This document shows, piece by piece, positions 10,928 to 22,826 of a stretch of 64,000 nucleotides of DNA (position 1 is the stretch's first letter; each line of letters starts with the position of its first letter). The notes under the pieces are model-generated. The model saw nothing but the letters and a program-made list of their open reading frames with translations, made no database searches and had not been told where the DNA came from. Source of the DNA: Cryptomeria japonica (lineage: Eukaryota > Streptophyta > Pinopsida > Cupressales > Cupressaceae); NCBI RefSeq assembly GCF_030272615.1, contig NC_081412.1, forward strand, positions 22,722,432 through 22,786,431. The letters run 5' to 3'. Position numbers and translations under genes: made by a program.

Positions 10928-13900
10928 TTCTCTCCCCAAAACTAGGCTTACTCCTGGAAGCCTAAAACAAATAAGAATACAACTCTCTCATCTTCCTTGC
11001 ATCCTCCCAAGTCGCTGAGGTCTCATCATTTGGGTGTCATAGGACCCTTACCTGGTCGATGGTGCGACCTCTGTGGATCAAATCCCGATGCTGAAGAATG
11101 CGCACAGGCTCCATGGCAAGTTGCCCGTCCTCGACCTACAAAGAGTTCCAATCAAGAACATGTGTCACATCAGGATGATAAGGTCGAAGAACTAAAACAT
11201 GAAAGACATCATGGATGCGAGATAGACTTGGTGGCAAGTCAAGATGGTAGGCAACAGGTCCTATCCTCTCAAGGATCTCAAAAGGGCCAACAAATCGAGG
11301 CGCCAACTTAGAACCCTTTCCATAATGGATTAGACTTTTTCATGGACGCACTCTCAAAAACATACGATCGCCAATAGAAAACTGATGATCTATCCTATGA
11401 GCATCTGCATACTTCTTCTGCCTATCCTATGCAGCTACCAAATGCTCAAAAAATCCACTCAACCTATTGCTCCATCTCTAGAAGAATATCTAGTCCTATG
11501 AGCACCCTGTCCTCTAGTTGATCCCAACTCAAAGGAGTGCGGCAAGGACGCCCATACAATGCCTGAAAGGGGGACATACCTATGGAGCTATGGTATCCAT
11601 TGTTATAAGAAAACTCCACTAGATAGATATAATCCTCCCAGCGCGACTGCTGGTCCATAACATACATGTGAAGGATGTCCTCCAAAACTTGATTCACTCG
11701 CTCGGTCTGACCATTTGTCTCTGGGTGATAAGCTAAACTAAAGTTCAACTAAGTCCCCAAAGCATGTTGAACTGAGGTCCACAATGTTGATGTAAAGACA
11801 GGATCTCTATCAAAGATGATCCGCCTTAGAATCCCATGCAATCTCACTGCATCTTCCAAGAAGACTCATGCCACCACTACTGCCATATAGGAAGCTTGAA
11901 TAGGAACAAAGTGAGCAACCTTTGTCAATCTATCAACAATGACCATGATGGCATCATGACGATGTGAAGAGATAGGCAACCCAACAATGAAATCCATGGA
12001 AATGATATCCCATTTCCAATCCGGTACCAAATTAGGCTATAAAAGCCTTGCCGGGTGCTGATGCTCTACATTCACCCACTGACACTCTAAACACTTTGAC
12101 ACAAAATCAGAAATGTCACATTTCATACCAGCCCAATGATAAATCTGTCTAAGATCTGCGTGCATCTTCTTGACACCTGGATGTGCCGAATAAGGTGCAC
12201 GATGGGCCTCAGTCATGATCAAAACATGAAGACCCTCTAAAGGAGGTACATAAATCCATCCAAGACAACGAAGAAGTCCATCTGCCTCAAGGTTATATCC
12301 AGAAAATCTACCCTCTAAAGGCCTTCTAGACTCTATCATGACTCTAACATCCTGATACCAAGTATTCTGAGGAAGCACTCCAAGAATTCTCTCTCTCAAG
12401 TCTACTCCAAGGAACAATGTTGAAACTTCATGCCACCTATGACTCAAAGCATCTGCCACCACGTTCTCTTTCCCCAAAATATAATGAACCTCAAAATCAT
12501 ACTCGCAGAAGAATTCCATCCATCTTCGATGTCGAGCATTCAAGTTCGACTACGTGAATATATACTGCAGACTGTGGTGATCACTATGCAGCTCAAACCG
12601 ACGCCCTAACAGGAAATGCTGCCATCTAACCAAAGCATGAACTACAGCTGCCAGCTCTAAATCATGAATTGAATAGTTCAACTTGTGGTTCTTGAGTTTG
12701 TGAGACTCATAAGCAACCACACGTCCATCCTACATAAGCACTACCCCTATACCTTCCAAAGAGACATCTGTGCATACCATAAAATCTCTAGATGGATCAG
12801 GAACTGCCAAAATCAGAGCATTGACAAGGAGTTCCTTCAAGGTCCAAAAAGCTGCCTCACACTGCTCTGACCAAACAAACTTCTTCCCTTTCCTTTGAAG
12901 AGAAGTAATCGAGTGTCCTATCCGGGAAAAGCCCTGAACAAAGCGACGGTAATATCTGGCCAAACCCATAAAACTCCTAACCTCTGAAACGTTGGTCGGC
13001 GCTGGCCAATCAACAATGGCTTGGATCTTTGAAGGATCCACAAATATACCTTCTCCCAAAACCACATGACCAAGATAGTTCACCTCAGATTGGAAGAAGT
13101 CACACTTTGCCAAATTGGCATAAAGTTGATTCTCCCTCAAGCACTACAATACCTGACGTAAGTGACCCTCATGCTCTTCCATAGTTCTAGAATAAATCAG
13201 TATGTCATCCAAGAACACAATGACAAAACAATCAAGGTAGGTGCGAAAAACCCCATTCATGAGGCTCATGAAAACTGAAGGCACGTTCGTCAACCCAAAT
13301 GGCACCACTGTGAACTCATAGTTGTTGAAATGTGGTGACTGATCAGCAAAGTACTGTACACTCAGCATGTATCCTTGCCCCCGAGAAATTTTTTTTTGGG
13401 TATTTTTTTGATGAAAACCGACATTGTAATAAAACCCTAAAAAGGCCAACTTTGTTTTTGCCCTAAAAATGCATGTTATAAGCGGCTGGCATGCTTAAGG
13501 GCATTATAAGGTTGATGTACTATTTTTGCTCAATAATAAGAAAGATTGGACGACTGTGTATGGTGGACGTAACCCATTCTGGGTGAACCACGTTAAATCT
13601 CTATGTTATCTGTGTCCTGTTTTATTTCTTTATCTTTTGTATTTAAATCTACATATAATTGTTAGTTCATATTTGCTTCGGATCTGCTTGAAACCCTAAC
13701 AATAGTGACCATAACAAGTATGAAACGTTGTCTTATGAGTGTCTGCATCCTGAATGCACAACTGATGGTATCCAGATTTTAGGTCAATCTTAGAGAACAC
13801 CTTGGCTCCCTTAACCTGATCAAAAAGATCATCTATATGAGGCAATGGATATCAATTCTGGATGGTTACCTTATTCAGCTATCAGTAATCAATTCATAAC

Positions 13901-14033
13901 CAAAGAGAACCATCTTTCTTCTTAACGAAGATAACAGACGCACCCCAAGGAGAAACAATAGGACAAATGAATCCCTTGGCCAACAATTCCTCTATCTGCA
14001 ATTTCAACTCACTCAACTCCTGAGTAGTTAAAA
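10928..14033 (-). pseudogene. Ty3/gypsy pol of Del/Tekay chromovirus type, element D
   Basis: Minus-strand gypsy pol in one continuous frame once a 379-bp insertion is set aside. The order is the RT start ([25 protein letters not shown]), the RT core with [10 protein letters not shown] and the catalytic FLDDILIYS (about 13200), and RT thumb/RNase H ([19 protein letters not shown], then ADALSHR). It continues with the integrase zinc finger (HPGVKKMHADLRQIYHWAGM with C..C), the integrase core ([27 protein letters not shown]), and a chromodomain-like tail at about 11170-10960. Breaks are nearly all single stop codons where Trp, Gln or Arg is expected, not frameshifts, so decay is mainly by point changes. 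Gag and protease are missing: the frame ends at the LTR at 14034. The Del/Tekay assignment is from family recognition. Confidence 0.9.
13323..13701 (+). mobile_element. 379-bp solo LTR inside the RT of gypsy D
   Basis: It runs from TGTTGAAATG to AACCCTAACA and is flanked by ATAGT on both sides (13318-13322 and 13702-13706). If the insert and one ATAGT are ignored, the RT of gypsy D reads through without a frame change, which proves the borders. The 3' half carries GGTGAACCACG and ends GAAACCCTAACA, typical of small copia LTRs in plus orientation. It could be the relic of a full copia element or of a terminal-repeat element in miniature; no internal sequence remains. Confidence 0.92.
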
Positions 14034-15481
14034 TGTTTAAACCATAACATTCATCCAAACCAAAGTGCATGAAAGTAAATAATAGAAGCAACAAAAGCAT
14101 CTAAACAAGAATTCCAAGATTTTTATGTGGAAAACCCAAATTGGAAAAAACCATGTTGAGAATCAAACTCACAATATATATTAATTGTTTACAATATTTT
14201 AGGTAACATGCTATGGATCTCACTGCTTTAGATTTGCAAGCTAAGGTTCACTGTCTTAGGGAAAGATACAGTAGAAGGACTTGCTCAACTAAAGATCAAT
14301 TTTTTAGGAAAAGATACAAAAATCATTCTCCAGATAAAATATGAAAAAATAGATTAAACTACATAGGAAATGACATCTATCAACATGCAGATAACAATTC
14401 ATAATCAAAACTCATACGACTACTCTGCAACATTTCCAAACCACTGCTTTGCTTCAAACCATATTTCTTACTATTTCACATATCCATCCATCATATATCT
14501 CTAGTGCTCAAACACAACTAATCTATCCATTAAATATCAATAAGATCAACAATAATCTCTAATAGGTCTATACATAACATCAAGCCAAAAAATGTCATGT
14601 AGAAGGTAAAGAAGAGGTGTGATGGTTCACTCCAAGTTGACACACCCTCCAAATATCACCAAAATACTTTACACACAACTGCTTAGACCAAAAACATATA
14701 AGACAATTCAAACCAACATGCTTAACCCAAAATATCTTAATCTAGACCATAAAACAAAATAAGTGGTCCACCATAAAAGAAGCACAACACCTTAGGAATA
14801 ATAACAACTATTCCATAATATCCTCAAAACAATATCAATACAAGGAAAGCAACACATTCCTCTACACACTCCTGAAATAGTACCAAAACTAATTGTATAC
14901 AACAATGTCACTCATGAACAAACATCCAATCTAGAAATGTGAAATTGAACTACCAAAATCATTCTACAGTAGTAAACATAGCCATCTGAAACATATCCAA
15001 TGCAAACACATATTCCATATCACAATATTGTTAACCACAACAATCAATGGAGATAACAACGCCACTTTTAGACCAAACAAAGAACATTAATCCTTCGAAA
15101 ATGCCTCATATAATCAACCTAATCCATCAAGAAAAAACATCAATCTACAAATAACTCTGTAGCATATAAGCAATTGGATAGACATCTGAACTAGCAACCA
15201 GATGCAATCAGACACCAAGAACACAAACAAGAATAAACTATCAAACAAAATACATCATACACTTCTATTGTACATCACTTTCATACCACGAACCGACAAC
15301 ACCAACATCACAATACTACCAAGCCATAATAACACCACAATACATCCATACTAATATCACAGTACAACACAATACATTTAGATCAAACCAATAGCCAGAA
15401 AGATCAACCATATCAACACCAACAACAAAACCATCAAGAATAGGTTTGACATCAATGACAATCAAAGACGTATGTGTAACA
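14034..15481 (-). repeat. Copia LTR with mismatched flanks
   Basis: About 1,448 bp beginning TGTTTAAACC and ending GTGTAACA, with LTR landmarks in minus orientation (TTTTTATGTGGAAAACCCAA near its left side; TTGTCATTGATGTCAA about 20 bases inside its right end, the same place as in the other copia LTRs here). The left neighbour is the RT of gypsy D and the right neighbour is the integrase of copia A, both cut at the LTR ends. The 5-bp flanks are TAAAA and TTCTA, so they do not match. This points to recombination between LTRs of two different insertions with loss of what lay between. No gene is present. Confidence 0.6.
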
Positions 15482-16500
15482 TTCTAATCTTCCCTTCAAC
15501 AACTCAATTTTTTTGTGGAGTCCTAGGTGCATATAATTGTCTTCTAATACCATGTTATTCAAAATTATATGAAATTCATTTGATGTGAATTCTCCATCTC
15601 TATTTTACCTTAGACATTTCATCTCAATTTCTACTTGATTTTCCATTATAGATTTTGACACTTTAAACATATCTAGGGCTTTAGATTTTTCTTTTAAGAA
15701 AGTAACCCATATCATTCTAGAATAATAATCAATGAGCAACATGAAATACCTTTCACCATTTAGTCCTCTTGTCCTTGTAGGTTTGTACAAGTATGTATGA
15801 ATCAAATCTAGGTTTTGTAGTAGAGTACTCCTTGTTCTTGAATTTGTTCCTTGTGTTCTTTCTCATCCAACATTCCTTGCACACCGTATTGGCAGGTTTG
15901 GTAATCTTTGGCAAATCTCTCACTGCATAAGTGGAACTAATCTTCACCATGTTGTCAAAATTAATGTGTTGCATACTTTTATGCCACAACCAACATTCAC
16001 TGCTCTGTGTTAGTAGACAACTACTTCCTCTATTTTCCTTTATGTAATAAGAAATGCTATTTGTTCTTATACCTTTTGCAACTAACTTTCCATAATCACA
16101 TTTTATGATCTCACATTTGGACCCATAAATATGAGCTTGTATTGTCTTCTACACATCTAACTGACACTCAAAATATTATGCATTAAACCCTTAACATAAT
16201 AAACATCATTTGTCTTATGCTTACCATCAATGGATATGGTTCCTTTGCCATAGATATGTGCAACCTCTTCACCAACAAACTTCATTGATCCACTGTTATA
16301 CTTTTCAAAGTTAAGGAACTTACTTTGATCACTTGTCATATAATTTGAGCATCTAGAATCAATTATTCAAGCTTTAGGTTCTTATTTTTCATGTAATATA
16401 GTCCTTATAATCATTGATCTTTCACTGTTCTTTTCATCATGCAAAGTACCAAACCTTTCATTATCCTTTTCTTTTATGGCTAGAAGTAATAATTCATCGT
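15482..16500 (-). pseudogene. Copia element A: protease, GAG-pre-integrase and integrase remains
   Basis: Minus-strand copia polyprotein pieces. Protease is at about 16380-16150 (TSDQSKFLNFEKY...GKGTISIDGKH...DVYYVKGLMHNILSVS). The GAG-pre-integrase and zinc-binding segment is at 15990-15830 (MWHKSMQHINFDNMVKI; CKECWMRKNTRNKF). The integrase core is at 15805-15490 (GERYFMLLIDYYSRMIWVTFLKEKS). The frame ends within the integrase, just after the residues expected at NGVVERKNR, exactly where the LTR at 15481 starts; RT and RNase H are lost. Several stops and shifts make it dead. It is the same family as element B (38976-41453), with which it can be aligned throughout. Confidence 0.85.
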
Positions 16501-17033
16501 TTGAGTCATCACAATATTAATCCTTAGATGAGTGGGTCTCTATTGAATAACAATTCTTAATAGGATTGTCTATGTCATATATTCTTTTATTTCCATCATC
16601 TCTTCTATAATAATATTTTCTCTTGTTATCATATGCAAGTCTCTTATAGTTATCTTTGTTGAAAGTACATCTAGCATCATAATGACCAATTCTTCCACAA
16701 TTGAAATATTTAAAGGGAAACATACCTTTGTATTTTATGGATCCCTTTTTTAGTTTTCTCAAAAAAATTTCTTCATCATCATCTAGATCATTTCTTGTTT
16801 AAGGCGCATCTTCAATCGTCTTGACAACTTTGAATGCAACTTCCTTCTCAACATTGTGTTGATCGATCCATAAAGAAAATCCAAGGTATATGTATGACTT
16901 TCATCGATAGCATATAACTTAGGTCAATAGTATTTAGCAAGTGTTCTCATTACTTTTCTCAAAACCTTATTTTCTTCCATCTTTCTTCCAATACCTCTAA
17001 TTACACGTATTATCTCATTTACTCGATGAAGGT
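16501..17033 (-). pseudogene. Copia element A: C-terminal half of gag
   Basis: Minus-strand gag tail with a CCHC-like knuckle (YFNCGRIGHYDARC, the first Cys changed to Phe/Tyr context) near 16700 and basic, Asn/Tyr-rich flanks. Its upstream half lies 12 kb away at 29019-29456: the two halves were separated by the insertion at 17034-29013. Removing that insertion and one AAGGT restores the alignment with the gag of element B (compare 41040-41100). Confidence 0.8.
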
Positions 17034-18546
17034 TGTAGCATCGAAATTAGGATTCATCAAAATAAGATATATCAATCAAAACGTTAAACATGATAGCTCA
17101 ATCAAAGAAATACTCATTGCAATGAACCTAATTCTAAAGCACATTCAATGAAGGTATGAAAATGAAGCATTCAAAAGAAAACATTATGCAAACTAGATTC
17201 AAGATTGAATACTCCTTCCATGCGGCTCCATTGTTGTTCTTTCCTCTTCAATAATTTTGTGGATTTCACCTACAAGTGCTCACACAATTGAAAGCAAAAA
17301 GGCTCAAGAGTACTAGAAACGAAAGTTCGGTAAAAATTCGAGATTCATGAAGCGATTCAAGGGGTCAAGGATTCGAAGGTTCAAGATTCAAGGGATTTGA
17401 TTGAAAAAAACATCCAATTTATAGAGAAATTGGATAAGTGACAAAATTGGCATGATGCAATTCAAATGGAAATTGCAAATCAATATGACAAATTATGACA
17501 AATTATGCACTTTCCATGCACAATTTGATTGATTGACAATTTGATGACAAATTATGACACATTCTATGTCAAAATTGATTGATTGTCAATTATGACAATT
17601 TATGACAAATTGAAATGCCATTCCCATGGAATTAGGAGATGAAATAGGAGGGAAAAGAAATTAGAAATTTGAAAAATAGGAAATTGAAATTGATGACAAA
17701 TTAGGAAATTGGAAATTGAAAGAAATTAGAAATTAGGATTTAGTGAATCAATTAATAATTTTTCATTTATTAATCAATTCACAAAAAGTAATAATTAGCC
17801 AATTAAATAGAGATTTAATTGTAATGAGAAGACTTAGGATTAAATAAATAAATTATTTAATTCCTAAAGGAAGAAATGACAAATTAGGTTAAATGATTGA
17901 ATCATAAAACCCTAGAAGACGAATTAGAAATGCGAAAATGACAATTAGGTCTTGATTGAAGATAATTAATATCATGACTTGATTTTGATAAATGACCAAT
18001 GCGATAAATGATTTGATTGAGAAATACGCCAATTGACATGATTTGATCCAAATTGACACAATTGAGACAGATAATGATTGATAGTGAAATGATGACAAAT
18101 CGGTTGCAAAATGACAAAATCGACAAGAGGACAAGAATCGACAACAAAATGGATTGCAAGATGACAAGATCGAACATGACAACGGTCGATGACAAATCGA
18201 TCGTAAAACGACAAGATTAAAGGATTGATGATAAATCGACAAGATTGATAAGAGGACTAAACCCTAATTAGGATTAACGATGTCCAAAATGATGACAAAT
18301 GAATACGCACATTGATGCGACAGAGTAAAATTGATCAAAATCATGACTGGATAATGTTGTCGTCAAGACCAAATTCGAAGACGAGATGATTGAAGAATGT
18401 AGAAGAATGACTCAATGTTTGCAAATGATAAAGACCAAGTGCGTGACATAGGAGAAATGTTAATGCGACGCAAAAACCTAAAATGAGGCAATGCGCAAAT
18501 GTTAAAGTATGACTTCGCAAGCGTTGACCATTTTTGGGTGTCTACA
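17034..18546 (-). repeat. 3' LTR of the 12-kb element
   Basis: It is nearly identical to 27502-29013. The few differences seen include one A in an A run, GTAATAATT versus GGAATAACT, AACGACA versus AATGACA, GTCGTCAAG versus GTCGACAAG, and GCGCAAATG versus GCACAAATG. It is followed on the element's inner side by the polypurine tract. Minus-strand open stretches of 80-117 codons within both copies are by-products of the AT-rich LTR and are not genes. Confidence 0.93.
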
Positions 18547-18565
18547 TTTTGCCCCTCTTTGAGAC
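18547..18565 (-). other. Polypurine tract of the 12-kb element
   Basis: Read on the minus strand this is CTCAAAGAGGGGCAAAA directly against the LTR start TGTAGACACC. It fixes the element's orientation as minus. The G run followed by CAAAA matches the style of Tat/Ogre-like elements. Confidence 0.85.
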
Positions 18566-19092
18566 AATGCGATTCTGAGCGTTGTTTCAAAGAACAATAA
18601 CGAAAAAATGCCCCAGACAATAATAATGACATATGCATGCCCCCTCGAGGAATTGGCCGGAAACATGCAGAAAAGAGGCCAATTGATCGATAAAAATGAT
18701 AGAAAATGATAGGATCAAACGGACTGACAATCGGAGATCGGATGCATGATAGACAAGCAATTTAAGGAGCACAAGACCGCGACCAACATAAGATGGAGAG
18801 GATGCACGTCCATCTATGCAATGACAAAGAGCTATAAATGGGACCAAGAGGGTGAAAATGACTCATTTGCAGTAGCGAAAGAGGAGGATTTGTTGCTCTG
18901 GACAAGGACACTTGCAGACAGATGGCGAACATTCCAACGACGGATCACCTTGGAGAATGTGTACGCACATTCAGACGACCGGAGGATGCAGGAGCAGCGG
19001 TATGTATCTCGAAAACCCATGTTTTTAATTTCATGAATTTTGATGGCTTACAGGACATTGCAGGGCCCACAGGGGATACCAAAATGGTCTCT

Positions 19093-19201
19093 TGCGCTTG
19101 TGTAGGCTAAACCTGCGCTTGTGTAAGGAGTTCTGCGCTTGTGTAGGAAGACACAAGCGCAATTCATCTAACACAGGCGCAGCTTCTCAAACACAGGCGC
19201 A
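19093..19201. repeat. Cluster of TGCGCTTGTGT / ACACAGGCGCA motifs
   Basis: Three copies of TGCGCTTGTGT (from about 19093, 19114 and 19134) are followed by three copies in the opposite sense (ACACAAGCGCA at 19151, ACACAGGCGCA at 19171 and 19191), spaced about 20 bases apart. The arrangement can fold back on itself. The same 11-mer recurs, all in one direction, near the other inner end of the element (27263-27375). Confidence 0.85.
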
Positions 19202-19356
19202 AGTTGGCATAAAATCCTTAGTTTTGACTTGAAATTGCATGCAAATGACCTGACAGGGGGGGGGAAGGGTAGGATAGGCCAATGTAGATGAAAAACACCC
19301 CAATTTGGACATGAAAATGAGGACAGTCAACCTATAGGAACAAACCCGAAAACTGA

Positions 19357-20171
19357 CAAAATGATGCCCTGATTGTGATACAGAGTCGACAATATCCATT
19401 GATCGCACGGGAGAATCGACCGGACTGTTTCATGCTTCGACATAGACTCAAGAGTACAGAAAGAGACACATTAGCTAGACTAGGATTGTATTACATCACA
19501 TATATGCCTGAGATTAGGGCAAACACAGGATTGCTTACCGCATTGGCAGAGCGATGGCATTCAGAGACTTCCTCATTCCATTTGGTGACTGGCGAGGCGA
19601 CAGTGACTCTAGAGGATGTATGGCGCATCCTCCGCATTCCTATACATGGGGAGATGATAGAGTACGACCCAGTGACAGGGAGAGATGCGTTATGCAGACT
19701 GTTGGAGTGTGACGCAGAGGATCTAGACATTGTCGAGAGGGAGATTCGGTGGGAGACTATGGCGGCCGAGTATGAGCATCGATGTGTGGTGAGGACGATG
19801 AGGAGCCAGACTCAGCGGATCAGGAGACTTTGCAGGATATTCCCATAGAGCCAGAGACAGCTAGGATAGAGGAGATAGACATGTACAGGGCTACCATAGC
19901 GAGCCAACAGGATTATATTGCAATATTGGAGAGACAGCATGAGCAGTTTAGAGCGGAGATAGCCAGACTCATAGAGGCTCGGGATACAGCCATAGCTCAG
20001 GCACAACGAGAGGGACAGAGAGTCGCTGAGTTCATTGGATCGATTAGGGATGCCAGTGCACGGGAGATGGCACAGATGCTAGTAGAGACCGGCGAGGAGA
20101 GACTGTACTGGAGGACACTATATGAGGGTGCAATTCCACCGGAGCGGAGAGCACCTTCATATCGGGCATGA
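19357..20171 (+). pseudogene. Antisense plant mobile domain (PMD) ORF
   Basis: Antisense to the host element. The first frame (19357-19848) matches the plant mobile domain: LARLGLYYITYMPEIRANTG, LLTALAERWHSETSSFHL and GEATVTLEDVWRILRIPIHG are its characteristic core (family known from MAIN/MAIL1 and from transposon proteins). A second frame (19782-20171) carries the C-terminal tail, including a likely coiled coil (YIAILERQHEQFRAEIARLI). The two overlap, so a frameshift or a splice joins them. There is no in-frame ATG between the stop at 19354 and the domain, so either an upstream exon exists or the start is lost. Antisense ORFs with this domain are known from Tat-lineage elements. The PMD call is firm; activity is unlikely but not excluded. 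Confidence 0.75.
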
Positions 20172-21413
20172 TCGAGGACAGAGAGAAGGTCACGCTCTCG
20201 GAGGACATTGAGCAGCATAGGAGTGAGTGGATCGATGAGACCACCACAGCCAGGACCAGGAGGGACATCATCTGCGAGACATGGTAGGGATGAGGAGGAC
20301 AGAGGGAGCACCCAGTGACAGAGGCACGTGCTCCATATGACAGACAGTGGACATCATGTAGTCAGCCTGCGGGCCATACTTAGGACAAACAGTCCGATTT
20401 TGTACTCCGACATTATGATGATATGTGATATGATAGGCATCGATATGATGGATGCAATATGTTATGACTGATGTAGTGATTTTGCTATATATGGATGACT
20501 TATGTACTAGTTTATGAACATGTATGAATGCATTGTATGTGCTTTGGATGTATTTATAATATGAAATGTATAAAATGCGTGATGTAATATGTCATGGAAT
20601 GCAAATGCATTGACCAAATGTATGCAGGACACAATATGGTTTTGGATATCGGAGCACTAGACCGAACTGACTATCCGACCGGATGGAAGAAATGTCAATA
20701 AGAAGAAATAAGACAGAGGACAATTAGAGATGATGAAAATTTGCTTTCAGTAATGCACTTTGTAGGTGAGAACCTTTATTTTTATTTAGCAAAATGGATG
20801 CGTAGCATCATGGCATTGAAGGCCAGAGCTGAAATGCAACCCGATTTGCAAAAGACAGACATAGCATAAACAAACGACAATCACAATCAAAAAAGAAAAG
20901 GATCATGAGCCATCCCGGTCACTCTAAATCACTCAGTGACATCATCGAGCAACATAGGAACATGATCGAAGCCAAAGATAAATCAATAAAAAGATAAGAC
21001 TCACAAATTCAAGCAAATCAAACAAACATCTTGATCTTCATTGTCAAAAGTTGAACGTGCTGATAGGACGATCATGCTGTCTGGTTTCAGGAAATGCGGT
21101 ACCCCGTCTAAGACAGGACACAGTCTGGTTTCGAGTATACCACACCCTGTATAAGACCCATGATAATGTGACAAGGACAAATGACGTTGGATGCTGATAT
21201 TCGATTGATAAGACAATTTGATCAATTTGAATGTTTGGTTTGAGTTGAAAAAGTTCATCTGGTAATGCGTGATTTCATTAAAGCACAGTGTTTGATTGTG
21301 AGTCGTTGGATGTATACTCAGTGAGCTGTCGATGCATAAAGGGAATACTTTATTGCAAAAATGCATGTTATTGGTTTTTGGAGTTTTACAATTTTTTTTG
21401 TGTTCATTCTTTT
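20172..21413. other. Non-coding interior of the 12-kb element
   Basis: No gene is supported. It is AT-rich with scattered TATG/ATGTA words around 20400-20640. The 121-codon minus-strand open stretch at 21001-21366 shows no recognisable domain and is probably chance. Confidence 0.5.
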
Positions 21414-21858
21414 TTCAGGACTTTATTTGATTTTTATGGATTTTTTCAGGACATTATTTGATTTTTTTATGGATTATTTCAGGACATTATTTGATTTTTT
21501 TGAATTTTTTCAGGACATTATTTGATTTTTTTTGGATTATTTTAGGACATTATTTGATTTTTTTGAATTATTTCAGGACATTATTTGATTTTTTTTTGGA
21601 TTATTTCAGGACATTATTTGATTTTTTTGAATTATTTCAGGACATTATTTGATTTTTTTGGATTTTCTCAGGACATTATTTGATTTTTTATGGATCTTCT
21701 CAGGACATTATTTGATTTTTTTGAATTTTTTTCAGGACATTTTTCAATTTTTATGAATTTATTTCAGGACATTTTTCAATTTTTTATGGATTTATTTCAA
21801 GACATTTTTCAATTTTTAGGAATTTTTTTCATGACATTTTTCGATTTTTATGACTTTT
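21414..21858. repeat. 32-bp minisatellite with alternating (dimeric) units
   Basis: About 14 tandem copies of a unit of roughly 32 bp with core CAGGACATTATTTGATTTTT. Units ending GGATTATTT alternate with units ending GAATTATTT over the first eight copies, so the effective period is a dimer of about 63 bp. The last four copies carry ACATTTTTCAATTTTTA instead. Tandem arrays in the 3' untranslated part are a known habit of Tat/Ogre elements and a source of satellites. Open frames of 64-69 codons across it are only translations of the repeat. Confidence 0.9.
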
Positions 21859-22507
21859 TTGAAATTTTGCCCCAGTGTCTAGCAAGGCAAGGAATATGAC
21901 CAATGGATAAATATGCTTTCTGAAATGTTGGTGGATAGAGGGAAGATAAAGGCCTTTTATTATGGAGACAACGCAGATGCAATTTCCAAGGGCTATGGCG
22001 TGAGGGGACAAGAGACTGGATATGACAATGTAAAGCAGGAACATGGCATGAGGGACATGTCAAGAGGTTTGTGAAACCATGTTTAAATTTTATGTCCTTA
22101 TGTCAGATCAAGATCAAGGAATGAAACAGAGTGTATGGATAGTGATAAGATATGGATAGGATAAGCAAGACCAAGAATGGATAAAGGACATGGACTGAAG
22201 GTCGGGATAGGATAAGGGATAGTGGCAGAAAGTTGCAATAAGGTAGGGAATATGGATGAAAGGTTATAATAAGCAAATGGATAAATGGCCAAAAGCTATG
22301 ATAGACTAAAAGCTGCAAACAAGATGCGTGATGCTCATGAAGATCGTCAGCCTTGTCAAGATCAAAAGGTGGAAAGGGAAACTGGACATGAGGGACAATA
22401 GGATATGAAGGGTAATGACATGGTATGATAGGATAATGAAGGGCAATAGGATATGAAGGAAGAGATCTGCCCCCAAGTGTGGTGTGCAAGAAGTTCATAG
22501 ATTACAC

Positions 22508-22571
22508 ATGACGCCTGTTTGCCAGGTTTTCATCATGGTACTTGCCCAAGGCGCCTGTTTGCCAGGTTTTC
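22508..22571. repeat. Two-copy direct repeat GCGCCTGTTTGCCAGGTTTT
   Basis: ACGCCTGTTTGCCAGGTTTT and GCGCCTGTTTGCCAGGTTTT occur about 42 bases apart, each followed by CA(T/C)CA. A T-rich tract (22585-22660) follows. They lie just downstream of the sense ORF's stop on the minus strand. Confidence 0.7.
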
Positions 22572-22826
22572 ACCAGTGGACGAATTATTTTTCTTTATTT
22601 TTTTTTTCTTTTGTCTTTTTTTTTTTTTTCAATTTTTTTTGTATTTTTTTGGATTTTGACTTTTTCAGAAGAAGACGGACACATGATAGGGAATGGAAGA
22701 AGGACTCAAGCGTCTTTTTGTTTGGATAGTAGCCTTGAAAAAAAATAGACCATGACCTTTAAAAGTATGCTCAAAGATGTTGGTAGGATAAGGACATGGA
22801 AAATGAGATGAAACTAAGGCAATGAT

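Noticed and set aside
10997-11311. Plus-strand 104-codon frame
   Set aside because: Antisense to the chromodomain/integrase end of gypsy D; no domain of its own.
17889-18242. Minus-strand open frames of 80-117 codons, repeated at 28356-28709
   Set aside because: Both copies lie in the LTRs of the 12-kb element; several frames are open at once because of composition, and no domain is present.
21414-21858. Tandem repeats as a CRISPR array
   Set aside because: The copies are contiguous without unique spacers, and the DNA is clearly plant nuclear.
21458-21899. Open frames giving FF/LIF-rich peptides like membrane proteins
   Set aside because: They are translations of the T-rich 32-bp minisatellite and change with its unit length.
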